Positions 16,676 to 25,839 of a DNA stretch of 64,000 nt are shown here, piece after piece. The notes under the pieces are model-generated. The model did no database searches. It was not told the origin of the DNA and worked only from the letters and a program-made list of their open reading frames with translations. This DNA is from Flavobacteriales bacterium (GTDB lineage Bacteria; Bacteroidota; Bacteroidia; Flavobacteriales; Schleiferiaceae), in assembly GCA_017795025.1 (NCBI GenBank), contig CP051243.1, forward strand, positions 372,001 through 436,000. The letters run 5' to 3'. Within the stretch, counting starts at the first letter, position 1. Each line of letters starts with the position of its first letter. A program made the translations under genes and the position numbers.

Positions 16676-19503
16676 TAATTTTTTCGTTTTAATTCCGTTT
16701 CCAGGAATCTCGCGGTATGCCCCACTTGCTTTTTAGCAAGATCTTCGGGACTGCCGCTAAATACAATAGTACCCCCTCCAGCGCCTCCTTCCGGACCAAT
16801 ATCAATAATATGATCGGCCAGTTTAATAACGTCGAGGTTGTGCTCAATAATTAATACCGTGTTGCCACGGTCCACCAATTTATTCAAAACTTCCATTAAA
16901 ACCCTAACATCTTCGAAATGCAAGCCGGTGGTGGGCTCATCTAAAATGTAAAGGGTTTTACCTGTATCGCGCTTGCTGAGCTCGGTAGCTAGCTTCACCC
17001 TTTGGGCTTCCCCTCCCGAAAGGGTAGTTGATTGCTGCCCTAAGGTAATGTATCCTAAGCCTACATCTTGCAGGGTTTTTAGCTTCTGATAGATTTTGGG
17101 GATACTTTCAAAAAACTGCACCGCGCGGTTAATGCTCATATCTAAAACATCTGCGATGCTCTTTCCTTTGTAACGTACCTCTAAGGTTTCGCGGTTAAAG
17201 CGTTTACCTTGACAAGTTTCACAATCTACATAAACATCCGGAAGGAAGTTCATCTCAATAACACGGATTCCAGCCCCTTCGCAGGTTTCGCAACGACCGC
17301 CTTTCACATTAAAGCTAAATCGTCCGGGCTTATAACCACGAACTTTCGCCTCGGGAAGGTTGGCAAACAAATCACGGATATGGGATAATACCCCGGTGTA
17401 AGTGGCAGGGTTGGAGCGCGGGGTACGACCAATCGGACTTTGGTCAATATCAATTACCTTATCAATATGCTTTAGTCCCTTAAGGCTATCATAGGCCAAG
17501 GGCTCTTTAACCGATTGATAGAAGTGCTTGGATATGGCGGGGTATAAAGTTTCATTGATTAGGGTAGATTTACCCGAACCCGAAACTCCCGTTACCACGA
17601 CAAGCTGTCCTAAAGGTAAATTCAAATTCACCTTTTTTAGGTTGTTGCCGCTGGCTCCCTTGAGTTCAATTTGTTTGCCATTGCCTTGGCGACGCTCAGT
17701 AGGTATGGCAATTTCCTTATTGCCGTTGAGGTATTGCGCGGTAACGCTGTCGCTTGCGCGGATATCATCTATACGACCGTGGGCGACAATCTCACCACCA
17801 TGGCGGCCGGCTCCTGGACCAATGTCCAAGATGAAATCAGCCTCTTCAATCATATCTCGATCGTGCTCCACTACAATCACCGAATTGCCTAAATCGCGCA
17901 GTTCTTTAAGCGACTGAATGAGTTTTTCATTATCTCTTTGATGCAGGCCAATACTCGGCTCATCTAAAATATAAAGCACATTTACCAGCTGCGAGCCAAT
18001 TTGGGTGGCCAGTCTAATACGCTGCGCCTCTCCTCCCGAGAGGGATTTAGCGGGTCGGTTTAGACTTAAATAGTTGAGTCCCACATTTAAAAGGAAACCA
18101 CAGCGCGTGCGTAGTTCCTTCAAAATCTCCGATCCAATGCGGCGCTGTTGCTCATCCATTTTCGATTCGGCCGCCTCCAGCCAACTGTAGAGCGCTTCTA
18201 CATCCATTCGGGCTAAATCGGCAATGCTCTTTTCGCCAATTTTAAAATGCCGCGACTCTTTTCGTAAACGATCGCCATGGCAAGTAGGACAGGTCACCTC
18301 ATTCATATAACCTTCAGCCCAGCGCTTAATGCTTCGACTTTTGGTTTCTTCGCTTTGCTGCTTGATGAAGTTCACCACACCCTCAAATTTGAGGCTATAC
18401 TTGCGGGTTATGCCTAAGGTTTTGTTAGGCACCTCGAATACTTCATCCGCTCCGTAGAGAATGGTGTCTAAACCTTCCTTTGGAATATCTTTAATGGGCG
18501 TCGTGAGTTTAAATCCGTAGCGATCGCCAATAATTTCAATTTGGTTAAAAATCCAATTGGCTTTAAACTCTCCTAAAGGACTTAAGCCCCCTTGTTTAAT
18601 ACTCTTCTTATCGTCGGGAACCACCTTAGCCAAGTCGATTTCATGCACCTGACCTAAACCATTGCACTTGGGACAGGCCCCTTTGGGACTGTTAAATGAA
18701 AAAGTATTGGGTTCGGGTTCGGGATAGGCAATCCCGGTGCTTGGACACATTAAGTTTCGGCTGAAGAAGTGCAATTTAGGATCTTCAAATTCCTGCACCA
18801 TAAGTACGCCATTGCCTTGGGAGAGGGCAATTTGCAAGGATTCAACTAAACGTTTTTCATCGGAGCTGTCCACTCTCAATCGGTCAATAACCAATTCAAT
18901 ATCATGCGTTTTATAACGGTCCAGGCGCATGCCATGGGTGATATCTTTGATTTCGCCGTCTACCCGAACCTTTAAAAAGCCTTGCTTGGCTACCGAAGCA
19001 AAAAGCTCGCGGTAATGACCTTTACGTGAACGAATCAAGGGGGCTAAGATGTAAACCCGTTTTCCAAGGAAACGCTCAATAATCAGATTTTTGATTTGCT
19101 CTTGCGTATAACTTACCATCTCTTCTCCAGTTTCGTAGGAGTAGGCGGTGGAAGCACGAGCATAGAGCAAGCGCAAGAAATCGTAAATCTCCGTAACGGT
19201 TCCAACGGTAGATCGAGGGTTCTTGCTGGTGGTTTTTTGTTCGATGGAAATTACGGGGCTCAGACCATTAATCTTGTCAACATCTGGGCGCTCCATATTC
19301 CCTAAAAACTGTCGGGCATAGGCCGAGAAAGTTTCGATATAGCGCCTTTGCCCTTCGGCGTAAATGGTGTCGAAGGCTAGGGATGATTTCCCACTGCCAC
19401 TTAAACCGGTAATCACTACCAGTTCGTCGCGGGGAATTTCAATATCAAGGTCTTTAAGGTTGTGTACTCTAGCTCCGAGTACCTCTATTTTATCTGATTC
19501 CAA
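16675..19503 (-). CDS. uvrA: Excinuclease ABC subunit A
   Basis: 942 residues, the normal UvrA length. Two ABC ATPase halves are visible: Walker [15 protein letters not shown] near residue 33 and [14 protein letters not shown] in the second half, each with its LSGGEAQR signature. Zinc modules read [15 protein letters not shown] and [23 protein letters not shown]. The first zinc module reads CPST...CPKC, so one of the usual four cysteines is absent, as I recall for other Bacteroidota UvrA. UvrA scans DNA for damage and loads UvrB, which is also encoded in this window at 35364. The start is TTG at 19503; no nearby ATG fits the conserved N-terminus [17 protein letters not shown]. It is translationally coupled to the LOG gene downstream. 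Confidence 0.97.
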   Translation of the reverse strand: MESDKIEVLGARVHNLKDLDIEIPRDELVVITGLSGSGKSSLAFDTIYAEGQRRYIETFSAYARQFLGNMERPDVDKINGLSPVISIEQKTTSKNPRSTVGTVTEIYDFLRLLYARASTAYSYETGEEMVSYTQEQIKNLIIERFLGKRVYILAPLIRSRKGHYRELFASVAKQGFLKVRVDGEIKDITHGMRLDRYKTHDIELVIDRLRVDSSDEKRLVESLQIALSQGNGVLMVQEFEDPKLHFFSRNLMCPSTGIAYPEPEPNTFSFNSPKGACPKCNGLGQVHEIDLAKVVPDDKKSIKQGGLSPLGEFKANWIFNQIEIIGDRYGFKLTTPIKDIPKEGLDTILYGADEVFEVPNKTLGITRKYSLKFEGVVNFIKQQSEETKSRSIKRWAEGYMNEVTCPTCHGDRLRKESRHFKIGEKSIADLARMDVEALYSWLEAAESKMDEQQRRIGSEILKELRTRCGFLLNVGLNYLSLNRPAKSLSGGEAQRIRLATQIGSQLVNVLYILDEPSIGLHQRDNEKLIQSLKELRDLGNSVIVVEHDRDMIEEADFILDIGPGAGRHGGEIVAHGRIDDIRASDSVTAQYLNGNKEIAIPTERRQGNGKQIELKGASGNNLKKVNLNLPLGQLVVVTGVSGSGKSTLINETLYPAISKHFYQSVKEPLAYDSLKGLKHIDKVIDIDQSPIGRTPRSNPATYTGVLSHIRDLFANLPEAKVRGYKPGRFSFNVKGGRCETCEGAGIRVIEMNFLPDVYVDCETCQGKRFNRETLEVRYKGKSIADVLDMSINRAVQFFESIPKIYQKLKTLQDVGLGYITLGQQSTTLSGGEAQRVKLATELSKRDTGKTLYILDEPTTGLHFEDVRVLMEVLNKLVDRGNTVLIIEHNLDVIKLADHIIDIGPEGGAGGGTIVFSGSPEDLAKKQVGHTARFLETELKRKN

Positions 19504-19526
19504 AAGGACAGGTCTTCAAATTCTCG

Positions 19527-19534
19527 CAAAAATA
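19527..19534 (-). promoter_or_regulatory. Candidate -7 promoter element for uvrA
   Basis: On the minus strand TATTTTTG is an exact match to the Bacteroidota -7 consensus TAnnTTTG, 23 bases before the uvrA TTG start. No convincing -33 TTTG is seen at the expected distance. Confidence 0.4.
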
Positions 19535-19621
19535 CAAGTCTTTTTAACCTTTGAGGAGAATCGAATGTTTTAATAAAAGGAATTCTTTTAGCCCTTTGAG
19601 GCGGCAGGCCTTGATTTGCTT

Positions 19622-20842
19622 TTACTTAGAAGGTTTGGAAACCAATCCGGCCATATCTAAAATCTCATCGGCAATAGCCAAGCTCGCAGTTGCTGCCGGA
19701 GAGGGAGCATTTAGAACATGCACGGAGTTGCCAAATTTTTCGATTTTGAAATCATCCACCAATTCACCGGAGCTCTTTAAGGCCTGAGCGCGCACGCCGG
19801 CTCGCACGGGTTGAATATCCTCCATCTGTAAATCGGGAATCATCTTCCGCAAGGCTTGTAAAAAGAGCTTTTTCGAAAAGGCCCGCTTCATTTCTTCCAT
19901 ACCCTGACCGGCATGTTTGCTAAAAAGCTTCCAGGTGCCAGCATAACCTAGGGATTCCATTGTGTCCTTCCAGTTGAAGGAAGTAGGGTGGTAGCCTTCA
20001 CGCTTAAAGCTGAAAACGGCATTCGGTCCGCACTCCACACTGCCATCTACCATGCGGGTAAAATGCACACCCAAGAAGGGGAAATCGGGATCTGGAACCG
20101 GATAAATAAGGTGCTTTACTTTATGACGGGCCTGTTCAGTTAATTCATAGTAGTCGCCGCGAAAGCCAATAATTTTCATGTCGAGCTTGGCCCCCTCTTT
20201 ACGGGCGAGGCGATCGCTTTGCAGTCCGGCACAGAATACTTTTCGACCAGCGTAGACGATACCTCGGCTGGTACGAAGCCCTTCCTTTCCATCTTCCTGA
20301 AAACTATCGATAAACTTGGTATTGAGCATTAATTTACTCTTGGGATTGATCCCTTGAATTAGCTCTACCAGTTTATGGCACATACCCACATAATCGATGA
20401 TTCCGGTTACAGGAACGCGAATCGCCTTAATCCCTCGGGTATGAGGTTCAATTTCGCGAATCGCCTCCGGACCAATCATCTCAATTCCCTCAATTTCATT
20501 GGCTACGCCTTTTTCGTAGATGCCTTGTAAAATGGGAAGTTCCTTTTCTTCAGTGGCTAGAATAATCTTACCGCAGATATCGTGCTTCACACCATGCTCC
20601 TTGGCAAAGGCTACAATTTGCTTGCGACCATTGGTGCAATTAAGGGCTTTGAAACTTCCAGGCTTATAATAAATCCCGGAGTGAATTACGCCCGAGTTGC
20701 GCCCGGTTTGGTGGGCACCTAATTGCGCTTCCTTCTCTAAAATGGCAATGCTGTGCTCGGGATAGGCTAATTGGTACTTATAAGCGGTTGCCAAACCTAC
20801 AATCCCCCCTCCAACAATCACTAAGTCAAAACGCTCGGACAT
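19622..20842 (-). CDS. lhgO: L-2-hydroxyglutarate oxidase
   Basis: 406 residues of the DAO/LhgO flavoprotein family. The N-terminal FAD motif is VGGGIVGLATAYKYQ, followed by the typical HQTGRNSGVIHSGIYYKPGS segment and KPGSFKALNC. It oxidises L-2-hydroxyglutarate to 2-oxoglutarate, passing electrons to the membrane quinone pool, and so repairs a side product of central metabolism. The C-terminal part contains IQPVRAGVRAQAL, with the conserved Arg region, and NAPSPAATASLAIADEI. It is a single gene, separated from uvrA by about 120 bases and from the next minus-strand gene by about 40 bases. Confidence 0.92.
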   Translation of the reverse strand: MSERFDLVIVGGGIVGLATAYKYQLAYPEHSIAILEKEAQLGAHQTGRNSGVIHSGIYYKPGSFKALNCTNGRKQIVAFAKEHGVKHDICGKIILATEEKELPILQGIYEKGVANEIEGIEMIGPEAIREIEPHTRGIKAIRVPVTGIIDYVGMCHKLVELIQGINPKSKLMLNTKFIDSFQEDGKEGLRTSRGIVYAGRKVFCAGLQSDRLARKEGAKLDMKIIGFRGDYYELTEQARHKVKHLIYPVPDPDFPFLGVHFTRMVDGSVECGPNAVFSFKREGYHPTSFNWKDTMESLGYAGTWKLFSKHAGQGMEEMKRAFSKKLFLQALRKMIPDLQMEDIQPVRAGVRAQALKSSGELVDDFKIEKFGNSVHVLNAPSPAATASLAIADEILDMAGLVSKPSK

Positions 20843-20881
20843 AATCGCAAAAAATTTTCGCGAAGATAATGCCCATCAGCC

Positions 20882-21694
20882 TTATAGCTGAATCTTTAAG
20901 CCGTCAAATGCCAGATTTCGTCCAGGCGCTAAATTTTTCTCAATGCTTTCATGCAAACCCATTTGATGACTGATATGGGTAGCATAGAGTTGCGGTACTT
21001 GCAGTTTATCGGCGATGGCTATCGCTTCTTCTAAGGTGAAATGAGAGTGATGCGCTTTCTGCCGTAAGGCATTTAGAATTAGCACCTCTAAGTTTTGCAA
21101 TTGCGGGAAAGCATTTTCCGGAATCGCATTTACATCGGTTAAGTAGGCCAGAGGTCCAAAGCGAAAGGCCGTTACCGGTAAATTGGCATGCCATAATTTA
21201 AGGGGCTCAATTTCCATTTCCCCAATTTGAAATTTCTCCTCCGGTAGGCATACAAAATGAATTTGGGGGATTCCCGGATAATCTGAGTTTTTAAAGATGT
21301 AGGAGTATTGTTCCCTCAAACGGTTTTCTACTTGCTCCGTGCAATAGATGGGAATAGCATGCCCCTGAATAAAGTTAATGGCCCGCAGTTCATCCAAGCC
21401 AGCGGTATGGTCTTGGTGCTCATGAGTGATGAGGACGGCGTCTAGGTCGTGAATCGCACTGCGCAAAAGTTGCTGCCTTAAATCGGGTCCTGCATCAACC
21501 AGCACTCGGGTTTGACCTTTTTGAACAAAAAAGCTGCTGCGTAGTCGCCGATCCTTGGGATTGGTAGAAGCGCATACTGCACAAGCACAACCTACCACGG
21601 GCACCCCTTGGGAGGTTCCACTGCCCAGGACTTCAAAAAACCATTCAAATTTGGAATGTGGAGCGTTCAAATTTCTTGAGGAATTACCCTTCAA
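20882..21694 (-). CDS. MBL-fold metal-dependent hydrolase (PhnP-like)
   Basis: 270 residues with a beta-lactamase-fold metal site, HEHQDHTAGLDELR, and a later metal-binding TDVNAIPE region. Its N-terminus has the GSGTSQGVPVVGC and CAVC pattern of the PhnP-like branch, whose cysteines bind an extra structural zinc. PhnP itself is a cyclic ribose phosphodiesterase, but relatives have other phosphodiesterase roles, so the substrate is unknown. The listed ATG gives about 20 extra residues ahead of the conserved start (EVLGSGTS), so a shorter start is possible. It is divergent from the gene at 21746 across a 50-base gap. Confidence 0.85.
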   Translation of the reverse strand: MKGNSSRNLNAPHSKFEWFFEVLGSGTSQGVPVVGCACAVCASTNPKDRRLRSSFFVQKGQTRVLVDAGPDLRQQLLRSAIHDLDAVLITHEHQDHTAGLDELRAINFIQGHAIPIYCTEQVENRLREQYSYIFKNSDYPGIPQIHFVCLPEEKFQIGEMEIEPLKLWHANLPVTAFRFGPLAYLTDVNAIPENAFPQLQNLEVLILNALRQKAHHSHFTLEEAIAIADKLQVPQLYATHISHQMGLHESIEKNLAPGRNLAFDGLKIQL

Positions 21695-21709
21695 ACATAG
21701 CTATTCTAT

Positions 21710-21717
21710 TACTTTTG
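21710..21717 (+). promoter_or_regulatory. Candidate -7 promoter element for the gene at 21746
   Basis: TACTTTTG is an exact match to TAnnTTTG, 28 bases before the ATG. The upstream -33 position has only TTC (21690-21692). Confidence 0.4.
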
Positions 21718-21745
21718 TTATGCATTACTCTAGATCCCTACTCTT

Positions 21746-23200
21746 ATGGAACGCATGGTTCTGTCCACTGCCCAAAAAGCTCTAAAAGTCAATCTTAACG
21801 AAAACATCTATGGAACCTTCGCCGAAATTGGTGCGGGTCAAGAGGTGGTTCGAAACTTTTTCCGAGTAGGTGCCGCCTCAGGAACGGTCGCCAAAGCGAT
21901 GAGTGCTTATGATAAGCTCTTTTCCGATGCTATTTACGGTAAGGAAAACGATGGCCGCTACGTTACTGAGGACCGCTTGCGCAAGATGTTGGATCACGAA
22001 TATGGCTTAATCGAGCAACGTTTAGATCGTGAAGATCATCCTAAACGCTGTTATTTCGCTTTTGCGAATACGGTGGCCACCATCAACTTTACGCGAAAAT
22101 TCAAGGGTCATGGTTGGATGGGTATTCGCTTCCAATTGCATCCGGATCAAGAGCCAAACGATGTGCTTTTCCACATCCGCATGAAGGAGGAGGAAGCTTC
22201 TCTACAGCAGGAAACCATCGGGATTATGGGGGTAAACCTGATTTACGGTTGCTTCAATATTCGCAATAATCCAGAAGAGCTTTTAAAATCGCTTTACGAT
22301 AATATTGCCCGCTATAAAATGGAAATTGACATGATCCATTTTGAGGGACCGGAATTCAAGAATGTAGACAATCGATTGATGTCCTTACGCTTGATTAAAA
22401 ACGGCTTTACCGATGCGGTAATCTTTGGTCCCGAAGGCAATAACATCCTTCCGGCGGCTTTACTTTACAAGAAGAATATCCTTACCGCTCGTGGAAGTTT
22501 CCGTCCGGTTACCAAGGTAAATATGGATATGGTACGCACCGGTATTGAAGCTTTTACGGAAGAGCGAAAGGTGGAAAAGGAAAAGCTGGTGGTGCTCTTC
22601 GAGATTACCCTGAATAACCTCAAGGCGGAAGGGGAGATTGATGAACAAGATTTCCTTGATCGGGCTGATATCCTTTGTTCTTTGGGGCAAACGGTATTGA
22701 TTTCCAATTACCAGGAGTACTATAAATTGGTGGAGTACTTCAGCCGCTATACCGAGGAACGCATGGGCCTTATTATGGGGGTTACCAATTTGCATGAACT
22801 CTTTGATAACAAATACTATCGCGATTTAAAAGGCGGTATTTTGGAGGCCTTCGGCGTTCTGTATTCCAGCGATCTTAAGATTTACGTTTATCCATCGCAG
22901 CCCAAGCCAGACCTACCACTGGAAACTTCTAAGGACTTTAAGATTCATCCGCGATTCCAACCTCTATACGACTTCTTAGTCTTTAACCGTCGGATTAAAG
23001 ACATTGAAACCTACGATCCGGAAATTTTGCAAATCTTCTCTAGGGATGTGCTTCGCAAAATTCGCAAGGGACAAAGTGGCTGGGAAGATTGTTTACCTAC
23101 CTATGTAGACCAAATGATTCGTGATAAGCAGTTGTTTGGCTATCACCCGGGAAACGCTGAAAAAGACGGAGAGCTTATTGAAGCAGAGGAGGAAGATTAA
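21746..23200 (+). CDS. Conserved protein of unknown function, probably Bacteroidota-specific
   Basis: 484 residues, soluble by inspection, with no signal peptide or membrane helix. It opens with STAQKALKVNLNENIYGTFA followed by EIGAGQEVVRNFFRVG, a start I associate with a highly conserved Bacteroidota family of unknown role. I do not recognise a catalytic motif, though KGHGWMGIRFQ and DAVIFGPEGN look like conserved core segments. The C-terminus is acidic (EAEEED). Database names such as receptor or adenylyltransferase may be attached to relatives, but nothing in the sequence supports them. The ATG at 21746 or the in-frame ATG at 21755 could be the start. The stop overlaps the convergent cysteine desulfurase stop by TTAA. 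Confidence 0.8.
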   Translation: MERMVLSTAQKALKVNLNENIYGTFAEIGAGQEVVRNFFRVGAASGTVAKAMSAYDKLFSDAIYGKENDGRYVTEDRLRKMLDHEYGLIEQRLDREDHPKRCYFAFANTVATINFTRKFKGHGWMGIRFQLHPDQEPNDVLFHIRMKEEEASLQQETIGIMGVNLIYGCFNIRNNPEELLKSLYDNIARYKMEIDMIHFEGPEFKNVDNRLMSLRLIKNGFTDAVIFGPEGNNILPAALLYKKNILTARGSFRPVTKVNMDMVRTGIEAFTEERKVEKEKLVVLFEITLNNLKAEGEIDEQDFLDRADILCSLGQTVLISNYQEYYKLVEYFSRYTEERMGLIMGVTNLHELFDNKYYRDLKGGILEAFGVLYSSDLKIYVYPSQPKPDLPLETSKDFKIHPRFQPLYDFLVFNRRIKDIETYDPEILQIFSRDVLRKIRKGQSGWEDCLPTYVDQMIRDKQLFGYHPGNAEKDGELIEAEEED

Positions 23201-24336
23201 AGCTTCGCCTTCATTTCCTTAAGAACATCGAGTACCTTTTGCACCTCTTCAAGCGTGTTGTTCCGAGAAAAGGAGAAGCGTAAAACGGAATCTTCATGTT
23301 GAGGATTCATGGCCGCAATCACATGCGACTTTTGCACGCTGCCTGAAGAACAGGCACTTCCTCCGGATACAGCAATCCCTTTTAAATCGAGATTAAACAG
23401 CAACATGGAGTCTTGCGCTAATTCGGGGATACTCACGCTAAGTACGGTGTACAGGCTTTCATCATATTCACCCGAAAGTCCATTGGTATAAGCCTTAGGG
23501 AAAAGGGCTTTAAGTCCTTCCCAGAAACGTCGCTTTAAATCGAGAATATAAGCTCGGTCTTGGTCCATGTCGGCACAAGCCAGTTCCAGGGCCCTGGCTA
23601 AGCCACCAATCTGAACGATACTTTCAGTACCACCGCGAAGACCACGTTCTTGGGCTCCGCCTGTAATAAAGGAGCTCACTTTTACCCTGCGATCAATATA
23701 CAGAAAGCCCACTCCTTTGGGACCATGGAATTTATGACTGGAAGCGGTGGCGAAATCTACCGGAAGGTTTTTAAGACTCATGGGGAAATGCCCAAGGGTT
23801 TGCACGGTATCACTATGGAAGAAAGCCTCGTGCTCTCGGCAAAGATTCCCTACTTTTTCAAGGTCAAGGAGATTGCCAATTTCATTGTTACCGTGCATCA
23901 GGCTAACTAAGGTTTTAGGGCCATTCGCTAGCTTGGTTTCTAGTGCTTCCAAATCGATGCGACCTTTCTCATCTACCGCAAGGATTTCTACCGAAATATT
24001 AAAGTGCTTGGCCCAGCGATCGGCCGCATGTAAAACCGCATGATGCTCGAGGGGAGAGGTAAGAATGCGTTGCACGCCAAGGTCTGAGATGGCGAGGGAA
24101 ATAGCGGCATTATCGGCCTCCGTGCCTCCGGAGCAAAAGATGATTTCTGCCGGAAGGCAATCTAGATTCTTGGCGATACTTTTTCGGCTCGACTCTAAAA
24201 TAACCTTGGCCTTACGACCTTGAGCATGAGTACTGGAGGGATTTCCATAGGCACCATCCATCAACTCTAGCATGTATTCTTTTACCTCTTTACGCAATGG
24301 AGTAGAAGCGGCATTATCGAAATAGATATAGTCCAT
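23197..24336 (-). CDS. Cysteine desulfurase (NifS/IscS family)
   Basis: 379 residues. It starts YFDNAASTPLRKEV, as in NifS/IscS. The PLP lysine lies in SSHKFHGPKG, followed by the RGGTES substrate/PLP-contact motif. The catalytic cysteine loop is SGGSACSSGS. The enzyme takes sulfur from cysteine as a persulfide for Fe-S cluster, thiolated tRNA or cofactor synthesis. The ATG overlaps the upstream stop (TAATG), coupling it to another fold-type I PLP enzyme. No iscU or sufB gene is adjacent, so its sulfur acceptor is unknown. Confidence 0.93.
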   Translation of the reverse strand: MDYIYFDNAASTPLRKEVKEYMLELMDGAYGNPSSTHAQGRKAKVILESSRKSIAKNLDCLPAEIIFCSGGTEADNAAISLAISDLGVQRILTSPLEHHAVLHAADRWAKHFNISVEILAVDEKGRIDLEALETKLANGPKTLVSLMHGNNEIGNLLDLEKVGNLCREHEAFFHSDTVQTLGHFPMSLKNLPVDFATASSHKFHGPKGVGFLYIDRRVKVSSFITGGAQERGLRGGTESIVQIGGLARALELACADMDQDRAYILDLKRRFWEGLKALFPKAYTNGLSGEYDESLYTVLSVSIPELAQDSMLLFNLDLKGIAVSGGSACSSGSVQKSHVIAAMNPQHEDSVLRFSFSRNNTLEEVQKVLDVLKEMKAKL

Positions 24337-25832
24337 TAAGTGAACCAGCGGTTTACAATTTCATCGCTATCATCGATGCCACTAAGGTGAATAAAGCGGT
24401 TGCTGCCTTTTTCGTAGTGGTAATCATTCACATACTGTTGCCAATTTTCGGCAATGTAGGCGATGGCATCACAAATTTCTACCACCTCGGCATCTGTAAA
24501 GCTGGGATGCACCGAGAGGCGTACCCATCCCGGACGGAAGGTTTGATCGCCAGCTAATACCGTTTGTACGCAATTGGAACTGGTTTCCTTGTCCAGGTGC
24601 AATAGATAATGCCCGTAAGTTCCGGCACAACTGCAACCTCCGCGAGTTTGAATCCCAAATAGGTCATTGAGTAATTGTACCACCAGGTTGTAGTGAATGC
24701 CCTCAATGTAGAAGGATACCGCTCCAATCCGCTCGCGAATATGGCCAGCTAAAATCACCATCCCCGGGATTTTGTTGAGCCTATCAAAAATGTAATCCAG
24801 TAATTCCTTTTCGCGCGCTTTGATTGCTTTAACCGTCATTTTCTCCTTGAGCTGCATAGCTAAAGCGGCCTTCATCGTTTGCAGGAAGCCGGGTGTGCCT
24901 CCATCTTCTCGGGTTTCAATATCCTCAATGTAGTAACGTCCGCCCCAAGGGTCGGTCCACAAAACGGTACCACCCCCAGGGTGATCGGGTACACTGTTGC
25001 GATACAATTGGGAATTGAAAATTAATACTCCCGGTGTACCCGGGCCTCCTAAAAATTTATGAGGAGAGAAGAAGATTGCATCTAAATGGGCACCCTCTTC
25101 CTGAGGATGCATATCAATATCCACATAGGGGCCCGAAGCGGCAAAATCGACAAAACAATATCCCCCTGCGGCATGGATGCGCTTCGCCACCTCATAGTAA
25201 GGGGTAAAGATGCCCGTTACATTACTGCAGGAAGTTATACTGGCAATCTTATAGGGACGATCTTGGTATTGCTCCAGCAATTGATCGAAATGATCAAGGT
25301 CCATTAGGCCTTCATCGGTGTGACCAATTACTACCACATCTGCTATAGTTTCCAACCAAGAAGTTTGATTGGAATGGTGCTCCATATGACTAATGAAAAC
25401 CACCGGACGAAACTGCTCTTCAATATCGGAGCTGCCCTTAAATTGCTCGGGTACCTTTAAGCCAAGGATGCGTTGAAACTTTAGGGCCGCACCTGTCATA
25501 CCGGTTCCGGTAGGTATCAACACATCGTCGTGCTGAGCATTCACATGTTGCTTAATCACCAACTTGGCGCGGTGATAGGCCTTGGTCATGGTGCTCCCCG
25601 TGTAGGAAGTTTCGGTATGCGTATTGGCTACTAAGGGTCCAATCTCTTCGAGCAGCTGTTTTTCGATTGGTTCATACAATCTCCCGCTGGCAATCCAATC
25701 GGCGTAAAGGATACGTTTGGGTCCGTAAGGTCCTATAAACTCACTTTTGTTTCCGACGATGTTTTCGCGGTACTCATCGAAATGGCTTTCCCACTTTGTG
25801 CCGGGAATGCTCTTAGAGATCTTGGTTTCCAT
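24336..25832 (-). CDS. Class V aminotransferase-fold PLP enzyme (selenocysteine lyase/cysteine desulfurase-like)
   Basis: 498 residues, longer than IscS-type enzymes by about 100. The PLP lysine is in FFSPHKFLGGPGTPG, and substrate-binding segments TGTGMTGA and HMEHHSNQ are typical of class V aminotransferases. A cysteine-containing loop, RGGCSCAGTYGHYLL, sits where desulfurases carry the active Cys. An N-terminal motif, YADWIASGRLYEPIE, is typical of this long subfamily. The product is either a desulfurase/lyase or an unassigned aminotransferase. It is coupled to the downstream cysteine desulfurase by TAATG and lies 7 bases after the glmM-like gene, suggesting one transcript. Confidence 0.85.
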   Translation of the reverse strand: METKISKSIPGTKWESHFDEYRENIVGNKSEFIGPYGPKRILYADWIASGRLYEPIEKQLLEEIGPLVANTHTETSYTGSTMTKAYHRAKLVIKQHVNAQHDDVLIPTGTGMTGAALKFQRILGLKVPEQFKGSSDIEEQFRPVVFISHMEHHSNQTSWLETIADVVVIGHTDEGLMDLDHFDQLLEQYQDRPYKIASITSCSNVTGIFTPYYEVAKRIHAAGGYCFVDFAASGPYVDIDMHPQEEGAHLDAIFFSPHKFLGGPGTPGVLIFNSQLYRNSVPDHPGGGTVLWTDPWGGRYYIEDIETREDGGTPGFLQTMKAALAMQLKEKMTVKAIKAREKELLDYIFDRLNKIPGMVILAGHIRERIGAVSFYIEGIHYNLVVQLLNDLFGIQTRGGCSCAGTYGHYLLHLDKETSSNCVQTVLAGDQTFRPGWVRLSVHPSFTDAEVVEICDAIAYIAENWQQYVNDYHYEKGSNRFIHLSGIDDSDEIVNRWFT

Positions 25833-25839
25833 AAGCGCC

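Noticed and set aside
17528-17917. 129-codon frame antisense to uvrA
   Set aside because: It lies wholly within a well-conserved uvrA coding region.
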